64,000 nt of DNA from Streptomyces acidiscabies (GTDB taxonomy: Bacteria; Actinomycetota; Actinomycetes; Streptomycetales; Streptomycetaceae), in contig NZ_JAGJBY010000001.1 in NCBI RefSeq assembly GCF_020010905.1, positions 4,918,001 to 4,982,000 on the forward strand. The letters run 5' to 3'. Under the pieces are notes generated by a model, which was not told the DNA's origin, did no database searches, and worked only from the letters and a program-made list of their open reading frames with translations. Positions 26,193-34,815 of the stretch are shown one piece after another. Every line of letters starts with the position of its first letter. The first letter of the stretch is position 1. Both the position numbers and the translations under genes were made by a program.

Positions 26193-26321
26193 CCTAGGCA
26201 GGCGCCTGCCGGTCGCCCCTCGACGATCGGCGACACCCAGCCCCTACTTTCGTAGGGGGCGCCGTGCGGCGTCGGTCGCCTAGAATCGGGTCGACCGACC
26301 GGATCGCGTAGCAGAACGACC

Positions 26322-26933
26322 GTGGGGATGGTGGGCCTGGTGGCCGAGGCGGGTGCGGCGTTGCGGGCGGTCGCGGGCAATGTGCGGGCCGCCCGTACGC
26401 GGGCCGGGCTCTCTCTGGACGAGTTGAGCCGGCGCGCGCAGGTCAGCAAGGGGGCGCTCGTGGCGCTGGAGAAGGCGCAGGGGAATCCGAATCTGGCGAC
26501 CCTCGTCCGGCTCGCCGACACGCTCGGTATCTCCGTGTCCGCGTTGATGCAGGGGCCGGCGGAGGGGCGCGTCCGTATCGTCGCCGCCGAGGACGTTAGC
26601 CCGCTGTGGGAGGGGGAGCGGGGTGGTGAGGCGCGGCTGATGCTGACCACGGGCGGGGCCGCGCCGGTCGAGGTGTGGCGGTGGCGGCTGGAGCCGGGGG
26701 AGGAGTACGCCAGCGGCCCGCATCAGGCGGGGGTGGTGGAGACGGTCAGTGTGCTGGCGGGGCGGATGGTGCTGGTGGTGGACGGTACGGAGTACGCGGT
26801 CGGGGCGGGGCGGACGGCGACGTTCGACGGGGATGTGCCGCATGCGTATCGGGGGGCGGGGGCGGAGACGTGCCGGCTGCTCATGACCGTGCATCTGCCG
26901 CCCGAAGCCCCCGGCGCTCTCAGTCGGCGCTGA
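26322..26933 (+). CDS. XRE-type HTH regulator with C-terminal cupin
   Basis: 203 residues from GTG 26322 (ATG 26328 is equally possible). Residues ~15-75 are a lambda-repressor-like HTH (ARTRAGLSLDELSRRAQVSK, ATLVRLADTLGISVSAL). Residues ~115-190 are a cupin barrel (EEYASGPHQAGVVETVSVLA, DVPHAYRG). This combination is common for regulators sensing a small ligand. Its 3' end overlaps the convergent B3/4-domain gene by 14 bp. Confidence 0.88.
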   Translation: MGMVGLVAEAGAALRAVAGNVRAARTRAGLSLDELSRRAQVSKGALVALEKAQGNPNLATLVRLADTLGISVSALMQGPAEGRVRIVAAEDVSPLWEGERGGEARLMLTTGGAAPVEVWRWRLEPGEEYASGPHQAGVVETVSVLAGRMVLVVDGTEYAVGAGRTATFDGDVPHAYRGAGAETCRLLMTVHLPPEAPGALSRR

Positions 26934-27609
26934 GGTACTCCACGGCCGTCTGTCCGGCGTGCGGTGCCAGCAGGCCCTGGAGTTCGTCCGCCGCGAGTTT
27001 CACCAGGTGGCCGTCCCGGTCGGCGTGCAGGGTCTCCAGGACGAACGCCACCCGCGCCGAGTCCTCCGTGACCCGTGTGCGGTGGGCGTCGCGGTGGTTC
27101 CAGTGCCGCGTCAGGACGTCCGTGCCGTCGACGTAGATCACCTCGCCCGCCTTGGGCGTCTCGACGACGTCCGGCTCGCCGAGGGGCGTGAACGTCTCGG
27201 TGCCCTCCGCGTACCGGATCTCGATGTCGCCGGTGACGTGGTCGAGGTCGAAGGCGCCGGCGGGCAGTCCGTGCCGTACGGACACCGCGTTGTACGAGTC
27301 CACCGCCGGGTTGATCCGGGGCAGCGAACCCTTCTTCGCCATGCGCCGCCCGAGGGCGTCCACGCTGGGGCGGATGCGGCGCGGGTTCGTGCCGAAGGAG
27401 CGGTACGCCGTGTGCCACGCCTCGATGCGGGGGTCGGTCTCGTCGGCCGGTGCCCAGGTCCCGTCCGCGAGCTGCCGCTCCAGCTCCGCGAGGGCGGCGA
27501 CCGTATCGGGCCAGCTCTCGTGACCGCGCAGACCGGAGGCGGTGACGACGGCGATGAGCGCACCGGGGAACGCTTCGGCGACGGCGGGGCTGATGTGGAG
27601 GGCAGTCAT
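26920..27609 (-). CDS. B3/B4 tRNA-binding-domain protein
   Basis: 229 residues from ATG 27609 (MTALHISPAVAEAF). A longer frame runs on through the repeat region upstream but is low-complexity. Residues ~60-215 match the B3/4 domain of the phenylalanyl-tRNA synthetase beta chain as found in free-standing proteins: AYRSFGTNPRRIRPSVDALG, NPAVDSYNAVSVRHGLP, DGTDVLTRHWNHRDAHRT. Free B3/4 proteins are thought to edit mischarged tRNA or bind amino acids, but none of this is shown here. It is convergent with the XRE-cupin gene; the pair recurs in actinomycetes as far as I recall. Confidence 0.8.
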   Translation of the reverse strand: MTALHISPAVAEAFPGALIAVVTASGLRGHESWPDTVAALAELERQLADGTWAPADETDPRIEAWHTAYRSFGTNPRRIRPSVDALGRRMAKKGSLPRINPAVDSYNAVSVRHGLPAGAFDLDHVTGDIEIRYAEGTETFTPLGEPDVVETPKAGEVIYVDGTDVLTRHWNHRDAHRTRVTEDSARVAFVLETLHADRDGHLVKLAADELQGLLAPHAGQTAVEYLSAD

Positions 27610-28683
27610 GCGCGGGTCCGATCCGGTGGGCTGGGGCCAGCCTCGATGGTCAATGGAACGACTGAACTGTACAGCGAACCGACCGGCGTGGGCGAATCTG
27701 TGTCGGTGGTTCAACGCTGCGGGCCGGCTGCCGCCGGGGGCTGGACGAGGTGGGGTGTCGGCGGCAGTTGCGGACGCGGGCGACGGGTCTGGCTGCGTCG
27801 GCATCGCCCCCTGACACTCGCGCGCGGACCGGGCGACGCCGAGCGCCGGCCGTGGGCGGGAGCCCATCGGTTCCGCTGCTTCGGCACCGCCGCCGTGGCC
27901 CCGGCGGGATTGAGCATCGGCGGTGGCGGTGGCGGTGGCGGTGGCGGTGGCGGTGGGTGTGGGCGTGGGCCCATCGGTCCGGCTGTTCCAACGTTGCCAC
28001 CCGGACCGTTGCGCGTGGTCCGGGTCGTGCTGGGTGTTAGCACCACATGCGGGTGCGGGCCCGTCCGTTCCGCTGCTGTCGTCCCGGCAAGGCCGAGCAC
28101 CAGCGGCGGTCGTGGGTGTGGGCCCATCGGTTCGGCTGTTCCGGCATTGCCACCCTGACGGTCGTGCGCGGTCCGGGCGGTGCCGAGCGCCGGCGGCGGT
28201 CGTGGATGCGGGTGTGGGCCAATCAGTCCGGCTGGTCCAGGGTTGCCGCCCGGATCGTTGGGTGTGGTCCGGGCGGTGCTGAGTGCTGGCGCCACTTGTG
28301 GGTGCAGGCGCGTCCGTCCCGCTGCTGTGGTCCCGGCGAGGCCGAGCACCAGCGGCGGTCGCGGGTGTGGGGGCAATCGGTCCGGCCGCTCCAGCGTTGC
28401 CGGCCGGACGGTCGCGCGCGGCCCTGGCGATGCCGAGCGCCAGCACCGGCCGTGGGCTTGGGCCGGTCCGTCCCGCCGCTGCGATCTCGGGTATGCCGAG
28501 CATTAGGGCGGCTGTGGGTGTGAGGTGGTCGGTTTCTCTGCTCCAGCGTCGCCGCTCCCGCCGTCTCCGTGGTCCCGGCAAGGCTCAGTGTCAGCGGTGG
28601 CTGTGGGTGTGAGGTGGGGTCGGTTGCTCCAGCGCTGCCGCCCCCCACGGCCCCCGCGATCCCGGCAAGGCTCAGCGTCAGCG
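27610..28683. repeat. Degenerate tandem repeat array derived from the MFS gene 3' end
   Basis: Read on the minus strand, about a dozen units of 63-96 bp follow the MFS stop. Each unit starts like CTCGGCCTTGCCGGGACCAC (or CTGAGCCTTGCCGGGATC) and many continue with a GGCAACGCTGGAGCAGCCGG-type middle and a CCCACACCCACGACCGCCG-type end. Short (~63) and long (~90) units tend to alternate. The first unit lies inside the coding end of the MFS gene (LVLGVVGIAGAVGVATLEQR), and several later ones still read SLAGTTETAGAATLEQRNRP. No stop codons interrupt one long minus frame, but I see no protein family. A (GGCGGT)6 run lies within it. Confidence 0.75.
27919..27954 (+). repeat. Six exact GGCGGT hexanucleotide repeats
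   Basis: GGCGGT is repeated six times without error inside one unit of the larger array, lengthening that unit. Such a run can gain or lose copies by slippage. Confidence 0.9.
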
Positions 28684-29931
28684 TCAGCCGTGGGCCTGAA
28701 GCGGTCGGTTCCTCTGTTCCAGCGTCGCCACCCCCACCGCCCCCGCGATTCCGACGACGCCCAGCACCAGCGGCAGCCGTACATCCACCCCCGACAGTCC
28801 CCCCGCGAGCGCCGTCCCCGCTGAGCCCGCTGTGATTTTCAGTGCTGCTACCCAGATGAACACCTGTCCTCGGGCCCCGGCGGGCGCGTACTCCGTGCGG
28901 GCGGCCAGTGTTGCGGTGAAGAAGAGGGCGTTGAGGATGCCGGTCAGGGCGAATGCGGTGATCGAGAGGCCGAGGTCACGGCTTGCCGTGACCACGCACA
29001 GAGCGGCGACGACGCCCAGTGCGAGTCGCCGCATGAGGCGTCCTGGGTCGCCGGTCGGTGGGGCGATCATGACCGTGATGGAGCCCAGGAGGTTGCCCAG
29101 ACCGTACGCCGCCGTCAAGGCCGCCGCCGTGGACGCCCCGACCCCGAGGACCCCCGTCATCTCCACGGCGACGACCGGCAACGCCGACACGCTGACCGCC
29201 ACGACCATCGTCAGATAGAGGGTGGGCCGCAGTCGCGGGTCCCGCGCGATGAGCAGCAGCGTCGGCCCGGGGCGGAGAACAGCCGTCCCCTGCGGGCCAG
29301 TTGGCGCGTGAGGCAGCAGCAGTACGCACCCCGCCGCGACCCCCGCCCCACCCGCCAGCGCCAACGCGGCCACCGACGGCGACGTCCCGCCCGACAGCGC
29401 CGCCACCAGCGAGGGCCCGACGGTGTTGCCGATGCCGTACGTCGCCACGTCCCAGCCCTGCGCCCGGCGTTGGGACCGCAGCTCGGGCCCCACGATCGCG
29501 GCGAGCCGACTGCTGATCCCGCCGGTGAGCAGCGGACCGCAGGTCCCGGCGACGACGAGCAGCGCGCCGGTCGCGACGGCGGGCACCCGCCCGTACGTCA
29601 CCACCCCCGCGCCCAGCGCGACGGCGTACACCAGGCATGCCACCGCAAGCACCCGCCGCCCGTCCCGCACGACGTCCAACGGCCGTGCCACGAACGGCCC
29701 GAGGAGATGCGGCGCCGTCAGACACGCGGCGAGCGTCCCCGCGAGCGCCCCCGAACCCCCCGACGCGTCGACGAGCAGCACGACGGCGACGACGGCACCC
29801 CCGTCGGCGGTCCGGGCGAGCGCGGCGGCGAGGACGTACCGCGCGAGGCCGCCTTTGCGGGAGCCTGTGAAAGAGCCTTTAAAAGAAGGGGAGTTGGCTA
29901 TGGGGCGCACGGCATCTCGCTGTCGCCCCAT
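28684..29931 (-). CDS. MFS transporter (12-helix, exporter-like)
   Basis: 415 residues with about 12 membrane helices and the signal-anchor-like start of many MFS exporters. Examples are LARYVLAAALARTADGGAVV in helix 1 and PHLLGPFVARPLDVVRDGRR, which is the helix 2-3 loop. It is the last gene of a MocR/DapA-like/MFS operon: its ATG overlaps the previous TGA (TGATG). The final ~25 codons are the seed of the repeat array that follows. Cytoplasmic-membrane location; the cargo is unknown but may relate to the aldolase upstream. Confidence 0.85.
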   Translation of the reverse strand: MGRQRDAVRPIANSPSFKGSFTGSRKGGLARYVLAAALARTADGGAVVAVVLLVDASGGSGALAGTLAACLTAPHLLGPFVARPLDVVRDGRRVLAVACLVYAVALGAGVVTYGRVPAVATGALLVVAGTCGPLLTGGISSRLAAIVGPELRSQRRAQGWDVATYGIGNTVGPSLVAALSGGTSPSVAALALAGGAGVAAGCVLLLPHAPTGPQGTAVLRPGPTLLLIARDPRLRPTLYLTMVVAVSVSALPVVAVEMTGVLGVGASTAAALTAAYGLGNLLGSITVMIAPPTGDPGRLMRRLALGVVAALCVVTASRDLGLSITAFALTGILNALFFTATLAARTEYAPAGARGQVFIWVAALKITAGSAGTALAGGLSGVDVRLPLVLGVVGIAGAVGVATLEQRNRPLQAHG

Positions 29932-30788
29932 CAGCCGTCGAGCCCGAGCGAGTCCAGCACGGCGACCACCTCACGCCGGTCCACCGCCCCCAACTCCCGC
30001 AGCGGACGAGGAAGGTTGGGCTCCCGCACGAGCCCCAGATGAGACGCCGCAGCCGACACCACCCGCAGACTCCCGTGCCGCCGGAACAACGCCCACAACG
30101 GCTCCAGCCGACCGGACACCTCACCCGCCGGCTCCCGCGCGATCGCCAGCGCCGTACGCGGGAACAACCCACCGAGCACCGAATACCACACGTCCGCCCC
30201 GGAGTTCAGCCCCCGAGCGGCCGTCCAGTCCCCACTCACCCCGACCGTGACCGACGAGGGCAACAGCGCCCGCAGCGCCCCGATCCGCGCTCCGGCCCCC
30301 TCGCCGGGGATCTTCACGGACCCGACGTTGGGCAACTGCCCGATCCGCCCGAGGAGTTCGTCGCTGAACCGGACGTGCGTGGTCGCCAGGTTGTCGTACA
30401 CGCAGAGCGGCACGGACAGTTCGCGCGTGACGTCCTCGTACAGCCCGAACACCTCGTCGTCGGTGAGGGGTTGGTACGTCATCGGCGCGAGCAGCACCGC
30501 CGAGGCGCCGGCGTTCTGCGCGTCCTCGGCCAGCGCGAGGACGTGCGCGGTGCGCAGCGCGCCGATGCCGACCATCACGGGGACGCCGTCCGCCGACTCG
30601 ACGGCGATCTTCGCGGCGTGGGCGCGCTGTTCGCGCGTGAGGTAGGCGTACCCGCCGGTCGAGCCGAGCGCGCCGATGGAGTCGACCCGGGCGTCGGCGA
30701 GCCGGGCGACCAGCGCGGCGTACGCGGTGGTGTCGACGCCGTGCTCGTCGGTCGGGGTGAGGGGGAAGGCGCTGAGGCCATGGAACAT
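29931..30788 (-). CDS. DapA/NanA-type aldolase (dihydrodipicolinate synthase family)
   Basis: 285 residues, one TIM barrel. Schiff-base Lys159 lies in VGSVKIPG, the catalytic-relay Tyr131 in VYDNLATTH, and the pyruvate-carboxylate loop is GSTGGYAYLT (residues 42-51). This is one of several paralogues normal in Streptomyces, and its context is not lysine synthesis. It follows a MocR regulator by 19 bp and overlaps the MFS start by one base (TGATG). It may cleave or make a pyruvate-derived aldol such as a sialic or keto-deoxy sugar acid. Confidence 0.88.
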   Translation of the reverse strand: MFHGLSAFPLTPTDEHGVDTTAYAALVARLADARVDSIGALGSTGGYAYLTREQRAHAAKIAVESADGVPVMVGIGALRTAHVLALAEDAQNAGASAVLLAPMTYQPLTDDEVFGLYEDVTRELSVPLCVYDNLATTHVRFSDELLGRIGQLPNVGSVKIPGEGAGARIGALRALLPSSVTVGVSGDWTAARGLNSGADVWYSVLGGLFPRTALAIAREPAGEVSGRLEPLWALFRRHGSLRVVSAAASHLGLVREPNLPRPLRELGAVDRREVVAVLDSLGLDG

Positions 30789-30807
30789 GGAGGGCTCCTC
30801 GGAAGTG

Positions 30808-32103
30808 TCAGCTCAACTCGGTGACGACGGCGGCCAGTTCGGCGGCGAACGCCTCGGCCTGCGGTGCGGTGAGCGTGGAGGTGGTGACGCGGATCGCGCC
30901 GCGCCGGGAGGTGTCGTGGCGGAAGAGGTGACCGGGGCGCACCGCCCAGCCCCGCCGCGCGAGGGCGTCGGTCACCGACCGGTCGTCCACGCCGAGTTCG
31001 ATCCACACGTTCAGCCCGTCGGCCCCGGGCGGGACGTCGATGCCGTGCGCGCGCAGGTGCCGTACGAGGAGGTCGGCGCGTTGGGCGTAGCTCTCGCGGG
31101 CCCGCTCGTTGAGGTCGTGCACGGCGGGGTCGAGCAGCAACTCGTGGACCGTGTGCTGGAGCAGCCGGCTCACCCACGTCATCCCCGCGCTGAGCCGCGC
31201 CTCCAGCCGTGCCGCGCTCTCGGTGTCGGCTGCGACCAGCGCGACCCGCAGATCCGGGCCGAGGAACTTGGACACGGACCGCACGAGCGCCCAACGCGCC
31301 GTACCCGGCGGGGTGATGCGCAGGTACGGCCGCGCCGACACCGCCGAGAAGTGGTCGTCCTCGATGACCAGCACCTGAGGGTGGTCGGCGAGGACCGCGC
31401 GCAACTCCGCCGCCCGCTCCGGAGTCAGGCTCGCGCCGGTCGGGTTGTGCGCGCGGGGCGTGTTCACCACCGCGCGGGCGCCGCCGTCGAGGGCGGCCCG
31501 CAGGGCGTCGGGGAGCATCCCGGCCGCGTCGACCGGGACCGGTGCGCTGCGGTAGCCGTTCAGCTGGAGCGTGCCGATGCTCGCGAGGAAGCAGGGGTCC
31601 TCGATCGCGACCAGGTCGCCGCGCGTGAGGTGCGCGTTGAGGAGGCGCTCGGTCGCGTCGACCGCCCCGTGTGTCACCAGCGTCCGGAACGGCTGGTCGA
31701 CGTCCTCGCCGAAGTCGGCGTCCGCCCAGGCCGCGAGCGCCGGGTCGACGGCGGGCACCCCGTACAGGTACTGCCCCCTGCGCGCCGCCGTCAGGATGTC
31801 CGGCAGCAGCTCCGGGTCCGGGTTCCCGCTGGCCAGGTCGACGGCCTCCCCGCTGACGCCGACGCCTTCGCGCGCGAGCTGCGGTACGGCGGCGACGACG
31901 GTCCCGCCGCGCCCCCGGGTCTCCGCGACCCCCGCCTCGACGAGCCGCCGATAGGCGAGCGCCACCGTGTTCCGGTTGACCCCCAGCTCCGCGCCGAGCG
32001 CCCGCACCGGCGGCAGCAGGGTCCCCGGCGGGAGTGCTCCCGACGCGACCAGGTCACGCACGCTTCCGGCGATCTCCGCCGCCGTCGTTCCCGTGATGGG
32101 CAC
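30808..32103 (-). CDS. MocR/PdxR-type regulator (GntR HTH fused to aminotransferase domain)
   Basis: 431 residues. Residues ~8-70 are a GntR winged helix (GTLLPPVRALGAELGVNRNT). Residues ~85-430 are an aspartate-aminotransferase-like fold with the PLP lysine in RSVSKFLGPDLRV and the substrate loop NTPRAHNPTG. This class binds PLP and often an amino compound to switch transcription. It is the first gene of its operon, so probably autoregulated. An imperfect palindrome TTTGTCCTATGCCAAA around 32134 sits in its promoter. Confidence 0.9.
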   Translation of the reverse strand: MPITGTTAAEIAGSVRDLVASGALPPGTLLPPVRALGAELGVNRNTVALAYRRLVEAGVAETRGRGGTVVAAVPQLAREGVGVSGEAVDLASGNPDPELLPDILTAARRGQYLYGVPAVDPALAAWADADFGEDVDQPFRTLVTHGAVDATERLLNAHLTRGDLVAIEDPCFLASIGTLQLNGYRSAPVPVDAAGMLPDALRAALDGGARAVVNTPRAHNPTGASLTPERAAELRAVLADHPQVLVIEDDHFSAVSARPYLRITPPGTARWALVRSVSKFLGPDLRVALVAADTESAARLEARLSAGMTWVSRLLQHTVHELLLDPAVHDLNERARESYAQRADLLVRHLRAHGIDVPPGADGLNVWIELGVDDRSVTDALARRGWAVRPGHLFRHDTSRRGAIRVTTSTLTAPQAEAFAAELAAVVTELS

Positions 32104-32271
32104 ACGATCACCTCCGCCGCCGACCCTAACAGCTTTGTCCTATGCCAAAAAGTAGCCCTAGCTGTCGAGCGAGCCGTCCTCCTCCCGGCGGATGCCACCC
32201 CGCCGACCGGCGGGGGTGCACCGGACATCTGCCGGATGTGCCACCGGCCGCCCGGCGCCGAAGCTGGAGCC

Positions 32272-32439
32272 ATGGAACGACACGGACAGCAGAAGAAGCG
32301 CCGCTCGCTCGCGGGCCGGTGGGAGGGCATCGTGCTGATCCTCGCGGCGACGTTCGCGGTGCTCGCGGTGATCCGGCCGGATCTGTACGGAGGGCTGGTG
32401 GAGGGGGCGGCGATGGCGGTGACGGGGCAGGCGCACTGA
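32272..32439 (+). CDS. Small single-span membrane protein (55 aa)
   Basis: From ATG 32272 with GGAG 4 bases before. A basic N-terminus (MERHGQQKKRRSLAGRW) precedes one hydrophobic helix (GIVLILAATFAVLAVI, residues ~19-34) and a short hydrophobic tail. Predicted N-in by the positive-inside rule. It lies between the MocR operon and an antiporter gene on the plus strand. No family recognised. The codon pattern and start are plausible but the gene is small. Confidence 0.5.
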   Translation: MERHGQQKKRRSLAGRWEGIVLILAATFAVLAVIRPDLYGGLVEGAAMAVTGQAH

Positions 32440-32626
32440 GCCCGTCCGGGCCGATCCGCAGTACGCCGGGCCGGTGTGACGGCCCGCTGACCCCTTCACT
32501 CCAGCCGCCCCCCTCTGACCGCCCCCCGCCTGCCCTATCCCCACCCGACAGTTACTCTCACTGTCAACACGTCCCCTTCTGTCCCCGAACGCCCCGTCCC
32601 CACCCACCCCTGGAAGCCCGCCCCCA

Positions 32627-33877
32627 GTGATCCCCACCGTCCTCGCCGCCGCGCTGATGGCCCTGATCCGCTCCCTCGCCGCGCTCCGCCTCCAGCGCTG
32701 GCACCTCGGCGCACCCGCGACCATGGTCCTGGCCGGTGCCCTGGTCGGGCTCAGCGTCGAGGACTCCGTCGCCGCCGCGCTCAACACCGAGGTCGCCCAG
32801 CACGTCGCCGAGATCATCCTCGCGTTCCTGTTGTTCGTCGACGCCACCGAGATCCGCGGCGGACGCCTCTGGGGCAACTCGCCCCGCCTCGTCGCCCGCG
32901 TCCTGCTCATCGCGCTCCCGCTGAGCCTCGGCGCCGCGATGCTGCTCGGCAAACTGGTCTTCCCCGGCCTGTCCTGGGCGCTGATGCTGGTCATCGCCTG
33001 CGTCGTCGTCCCCATCGACTTCGCGCCCAGCGAAGGCGTCGTACGGGACGGGCGGCTGTCGTCCCGCGTACGCAGCGTGCTGAACGTCGAGAGCGGCTAC
33101 AACGACGGCATCGTCTCGCCGCTCTTCCTGTTCGGGCTGCTGCTGGCCGGCGGGAGCAGCACCCTCCACACGCCCACCGAGGCGCTGACCAGCGCCGCCG
33201 GGCAGGCCGTGAAGGCCGTCATCGCCGGGCTCGTCATCGGCAGCCTCGTCGCCTGGCTCCTGCACAGGGCCGGCCGCGCCGAGTGGACGACCGCCCAGTC
33301 GCGCCGGATCGCCATCCTGGTCACGCCGCTGATCGCCTACACGGCCGGCGTCGAGATCGGCGGCAACGGCTTCGTCACCTCGTTCGTCTGCGGGATCGCG
33401 TTCCGGTACGTCCACCGGGTCCTCGTCGCCCGCCGCCAGGCCCACCGCTCGTCCCTCGGCAGCCACGAGGTCGTCCTCCTGGAGGACGTCACCACCCTCA
33501 TGACGATGACCATGTGGTTCGTCGTCGGCCTCGCGGCGGTCGTGACGGTCGAGCTCGGCGTGACCTGGCAGGCGGTCCTGTTCTGCCTGGCCGCCCTCAC
33601 CGTCGTACGCGTCGTCCCCGTCCTGATCGCCCTCGCCGGATCACCCCTCGGCCGCAAGGACCGGGTGCTCCTCGGTCTCCTCGGCCCCCGGGGCACCACC
33701 ACGATCGTCTTCGGCCTGATCGCCTACAACAGCCTCCCCGACGGCACTCCCGCCGACACCGTTCTCCAGGCGACCGTGCTGTCCGTCCTGGGCAGCGTGC
33801 TGCTGCACGGCATGTGCTCGGAGGCGCTGATCAGACGGTCGGCGGCCGACCGGACGTCGGTCCCCTCCAGCCTGTGA
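32627..33877 (+). CDS. Cation:proton antiporter, CPA1 (NhaP-like)
   Basis: 416 residues with about 12 membrane helices. The ion-site helix reads VVVPIDFAPSEGVV; the usual CPA1 text is TDP, here changed to IDF, but the aspartate is kept. This is followed by SVLNVESGYNDGIVSP, the family's ESxxND motif. GTG start at 32627 without a strong ribosome site. Probable role is Na+ or K+ exchange for protons at the cell membrane. The altered TDP region may change ion choice; this is inference. Confidence 0.85.
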   Translation: MIPTVLAAALMALIRSLAALRLQRWHLGAPATMVLAGALVGLSVEDSVAAALNTEVAQHVAEIILAFLLFVDATEIRGGRLWGNSPRLVARVLLIALPLSLGAAMLLGKLVFPGLSWALMLVIACVVVPIDFAPSEGVVRDGRLSSRVRSVLNVESGYNDGIVSPLFLFGLLLAGGSSTLHTPTEALTSAAGQAVKAVIAGLVIGSLVAWLLHRAGRAEWTTAQSRRIAILVTPLIAYTAGVEIGGNGFVTSFVCGIAFRYVHRVLVARRQAHRSSLGSHEVVLLEDVTTLMTMTMWFVVGLAAVVTVELGVTWQAVLFCLAALTVVRVVPVLIALAGSPLGRKDRVLLGLLGPRGTTTIVFGLIAYNSLPDGTPADTVLQATVLSVLGSVLLHGMCSEALIRRSAADRTSVPSSL

Positions 33878-33889
33878 GCGCTGCGCCTC

Positions 33890-34250
33890 CAGCAGGCGGC
33901 GCAGCGCCCGGACACCCCTCCTCGGTGCGCCGGGGATCACCGGAGGTGACCTGCTGGAACACGAGTCCTTCCAAGGCCGCGAAGACGATGTCGACCAGGT
34001 CCTCGGACAGGTCGAAGCAGACCAGCGCCTCCCGGACGGCATCGCGGTAGGTCTCGTAGAGCGCGTCGGCATGGCGCCGCAGTTCGGGGCTGCGGGCCGC
34101 TTCGAGCTTCAGCTCGTACTGGAACGCCTGTAGGTCGGGATCGGCGCTGACGAGGCCGGGCAGGGTCGCGGCGAAGTCCTCCAGCCGGCCGCTCGCGGGG
34201 ACCAGTGGTGACGTCCTGATGCTGGTCGTCGTCGAACTGCCGGTGCCGGG
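33890..34250 (-). pseudogene. C-terminal part of a second TetR regulator
   Basis: Directly after the TGA of the TetR gene at 34251, the same frame continues and encodes a TetR-type ligand domain: RLEDFAATLPGLVSADPDLQ, ELKLEAARSPELRRHADALY, then FDLSEDLVDIVFAALEGLVF. There is no start codon, ribosome site or HTH. Near 33920 the phase changes and the last helix continues as RALRRLLEAQRSQAGG. It is therefore a truncated, frameshifted remnant of another TetR gene, or of a recombinant between two. Confidence 0.65.
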
Positions 34251-34790
34251 TCAGCGAGTCGTGAGGACGTGTGCCCACGGCTCGTCGACGTCGGCCAGGC
34301 CCAGCACGGCGACCACGTTGTCCAGCATCCCCGCGCCGAACCAGCGCCGTACGGCCTCGTCGTCGCCCAGCAGTTGGCGGACGGTGTCGACCTGCTTGGC
34401 GTAGCACCGGCGTACGGCCTGCGCCACCAGCGGCTCGCCGACGGCGCAGTTCGCGTGCATCAGGAAACGCAGGATGTTCCGGTCCGCGACGAGTGCGGCG
34501 TAGGCGCCGCGCGCGGCATCCGACGCCGCTTCGGGCGCCCCGTCCGAGGCCGGTGCGTGAGCGAGCAGCGTGTCGGTCATGACGACGGAGACGTGGTCGA
34601 CCACCGCCGCGAACAGTGCTTCCTTGTTCGGGTACAGGCGGTAGAGATACGGCTGGGAGATGCCGACCCACTCCGCGATCTCGTGCGTCGTCGTACCGTA
34701 GAAGCCCTTTTGTGCGAAGCAGCCGACCGCGGCGGCCATGATGGTCCGACGGCGTTCGTCGCTCTTCGTGCTGGTACCGGCGGCAGGCAT
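34251..34790 (-). CDS. TetR-family regulator
   Basis: 179 residues. The HTH is at residues ~14-60 (FAQKGFYGTTTHEIAEWVGI, SQPYLYRLYPNKEALFAAVV). The C-terminal domain is short but ends like many TetR proteins (GMLDNVVAVLGLADVDEPWA). It lies 25 bp behind the SnoaL-like gene on the same strand, so the two are probably co-transcribed and autoregulated through the palindrome at 35303-35320. A remnant of a second TetR C-terminus follows in frame. Confidence 0.87.
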   Translation of the reverse strand: MPAAGTSTKSDERRRTIMAAAVGCFAQKGFYGTTTHEIAEWVGISQPYLYRLYPNKEALFAAVVDHVSVVMTDTLLAHAPASDGAPEAASDAARGAYAALVADRNILRFLMHANCAVGEPLVAQAVRRCYAKQVDTVRQLLGDDEAVRRWFGAGMLDNVVAVLGLADVDEPWAHVLTTR

Positions 34791-34815
34791 GGGCGTCAGT
34801 CAAACACGGCTTCCC

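Noticed and set aside
27610..28581. Long upstream extension of the B3/4 protein through the repeat array
   Set aside because: The text is Pro/Arg/Thr-rich repeat translation with no family match, while ATG 27609 begins exactly where the known domain architecture starts.
27610..28683. CRISPR array or phage-type repeat
   Set aside because: Units differ in length, are degenerate along their whole length and have no conserved repeat/unique spacer pattern; the first unit lies in a gene.
28503..28784. Small minus-strand protein encoded inside the repeat array
   Set aside because: Only repeat translation, and the start overlaps the MFS coding end; no ribosome site.
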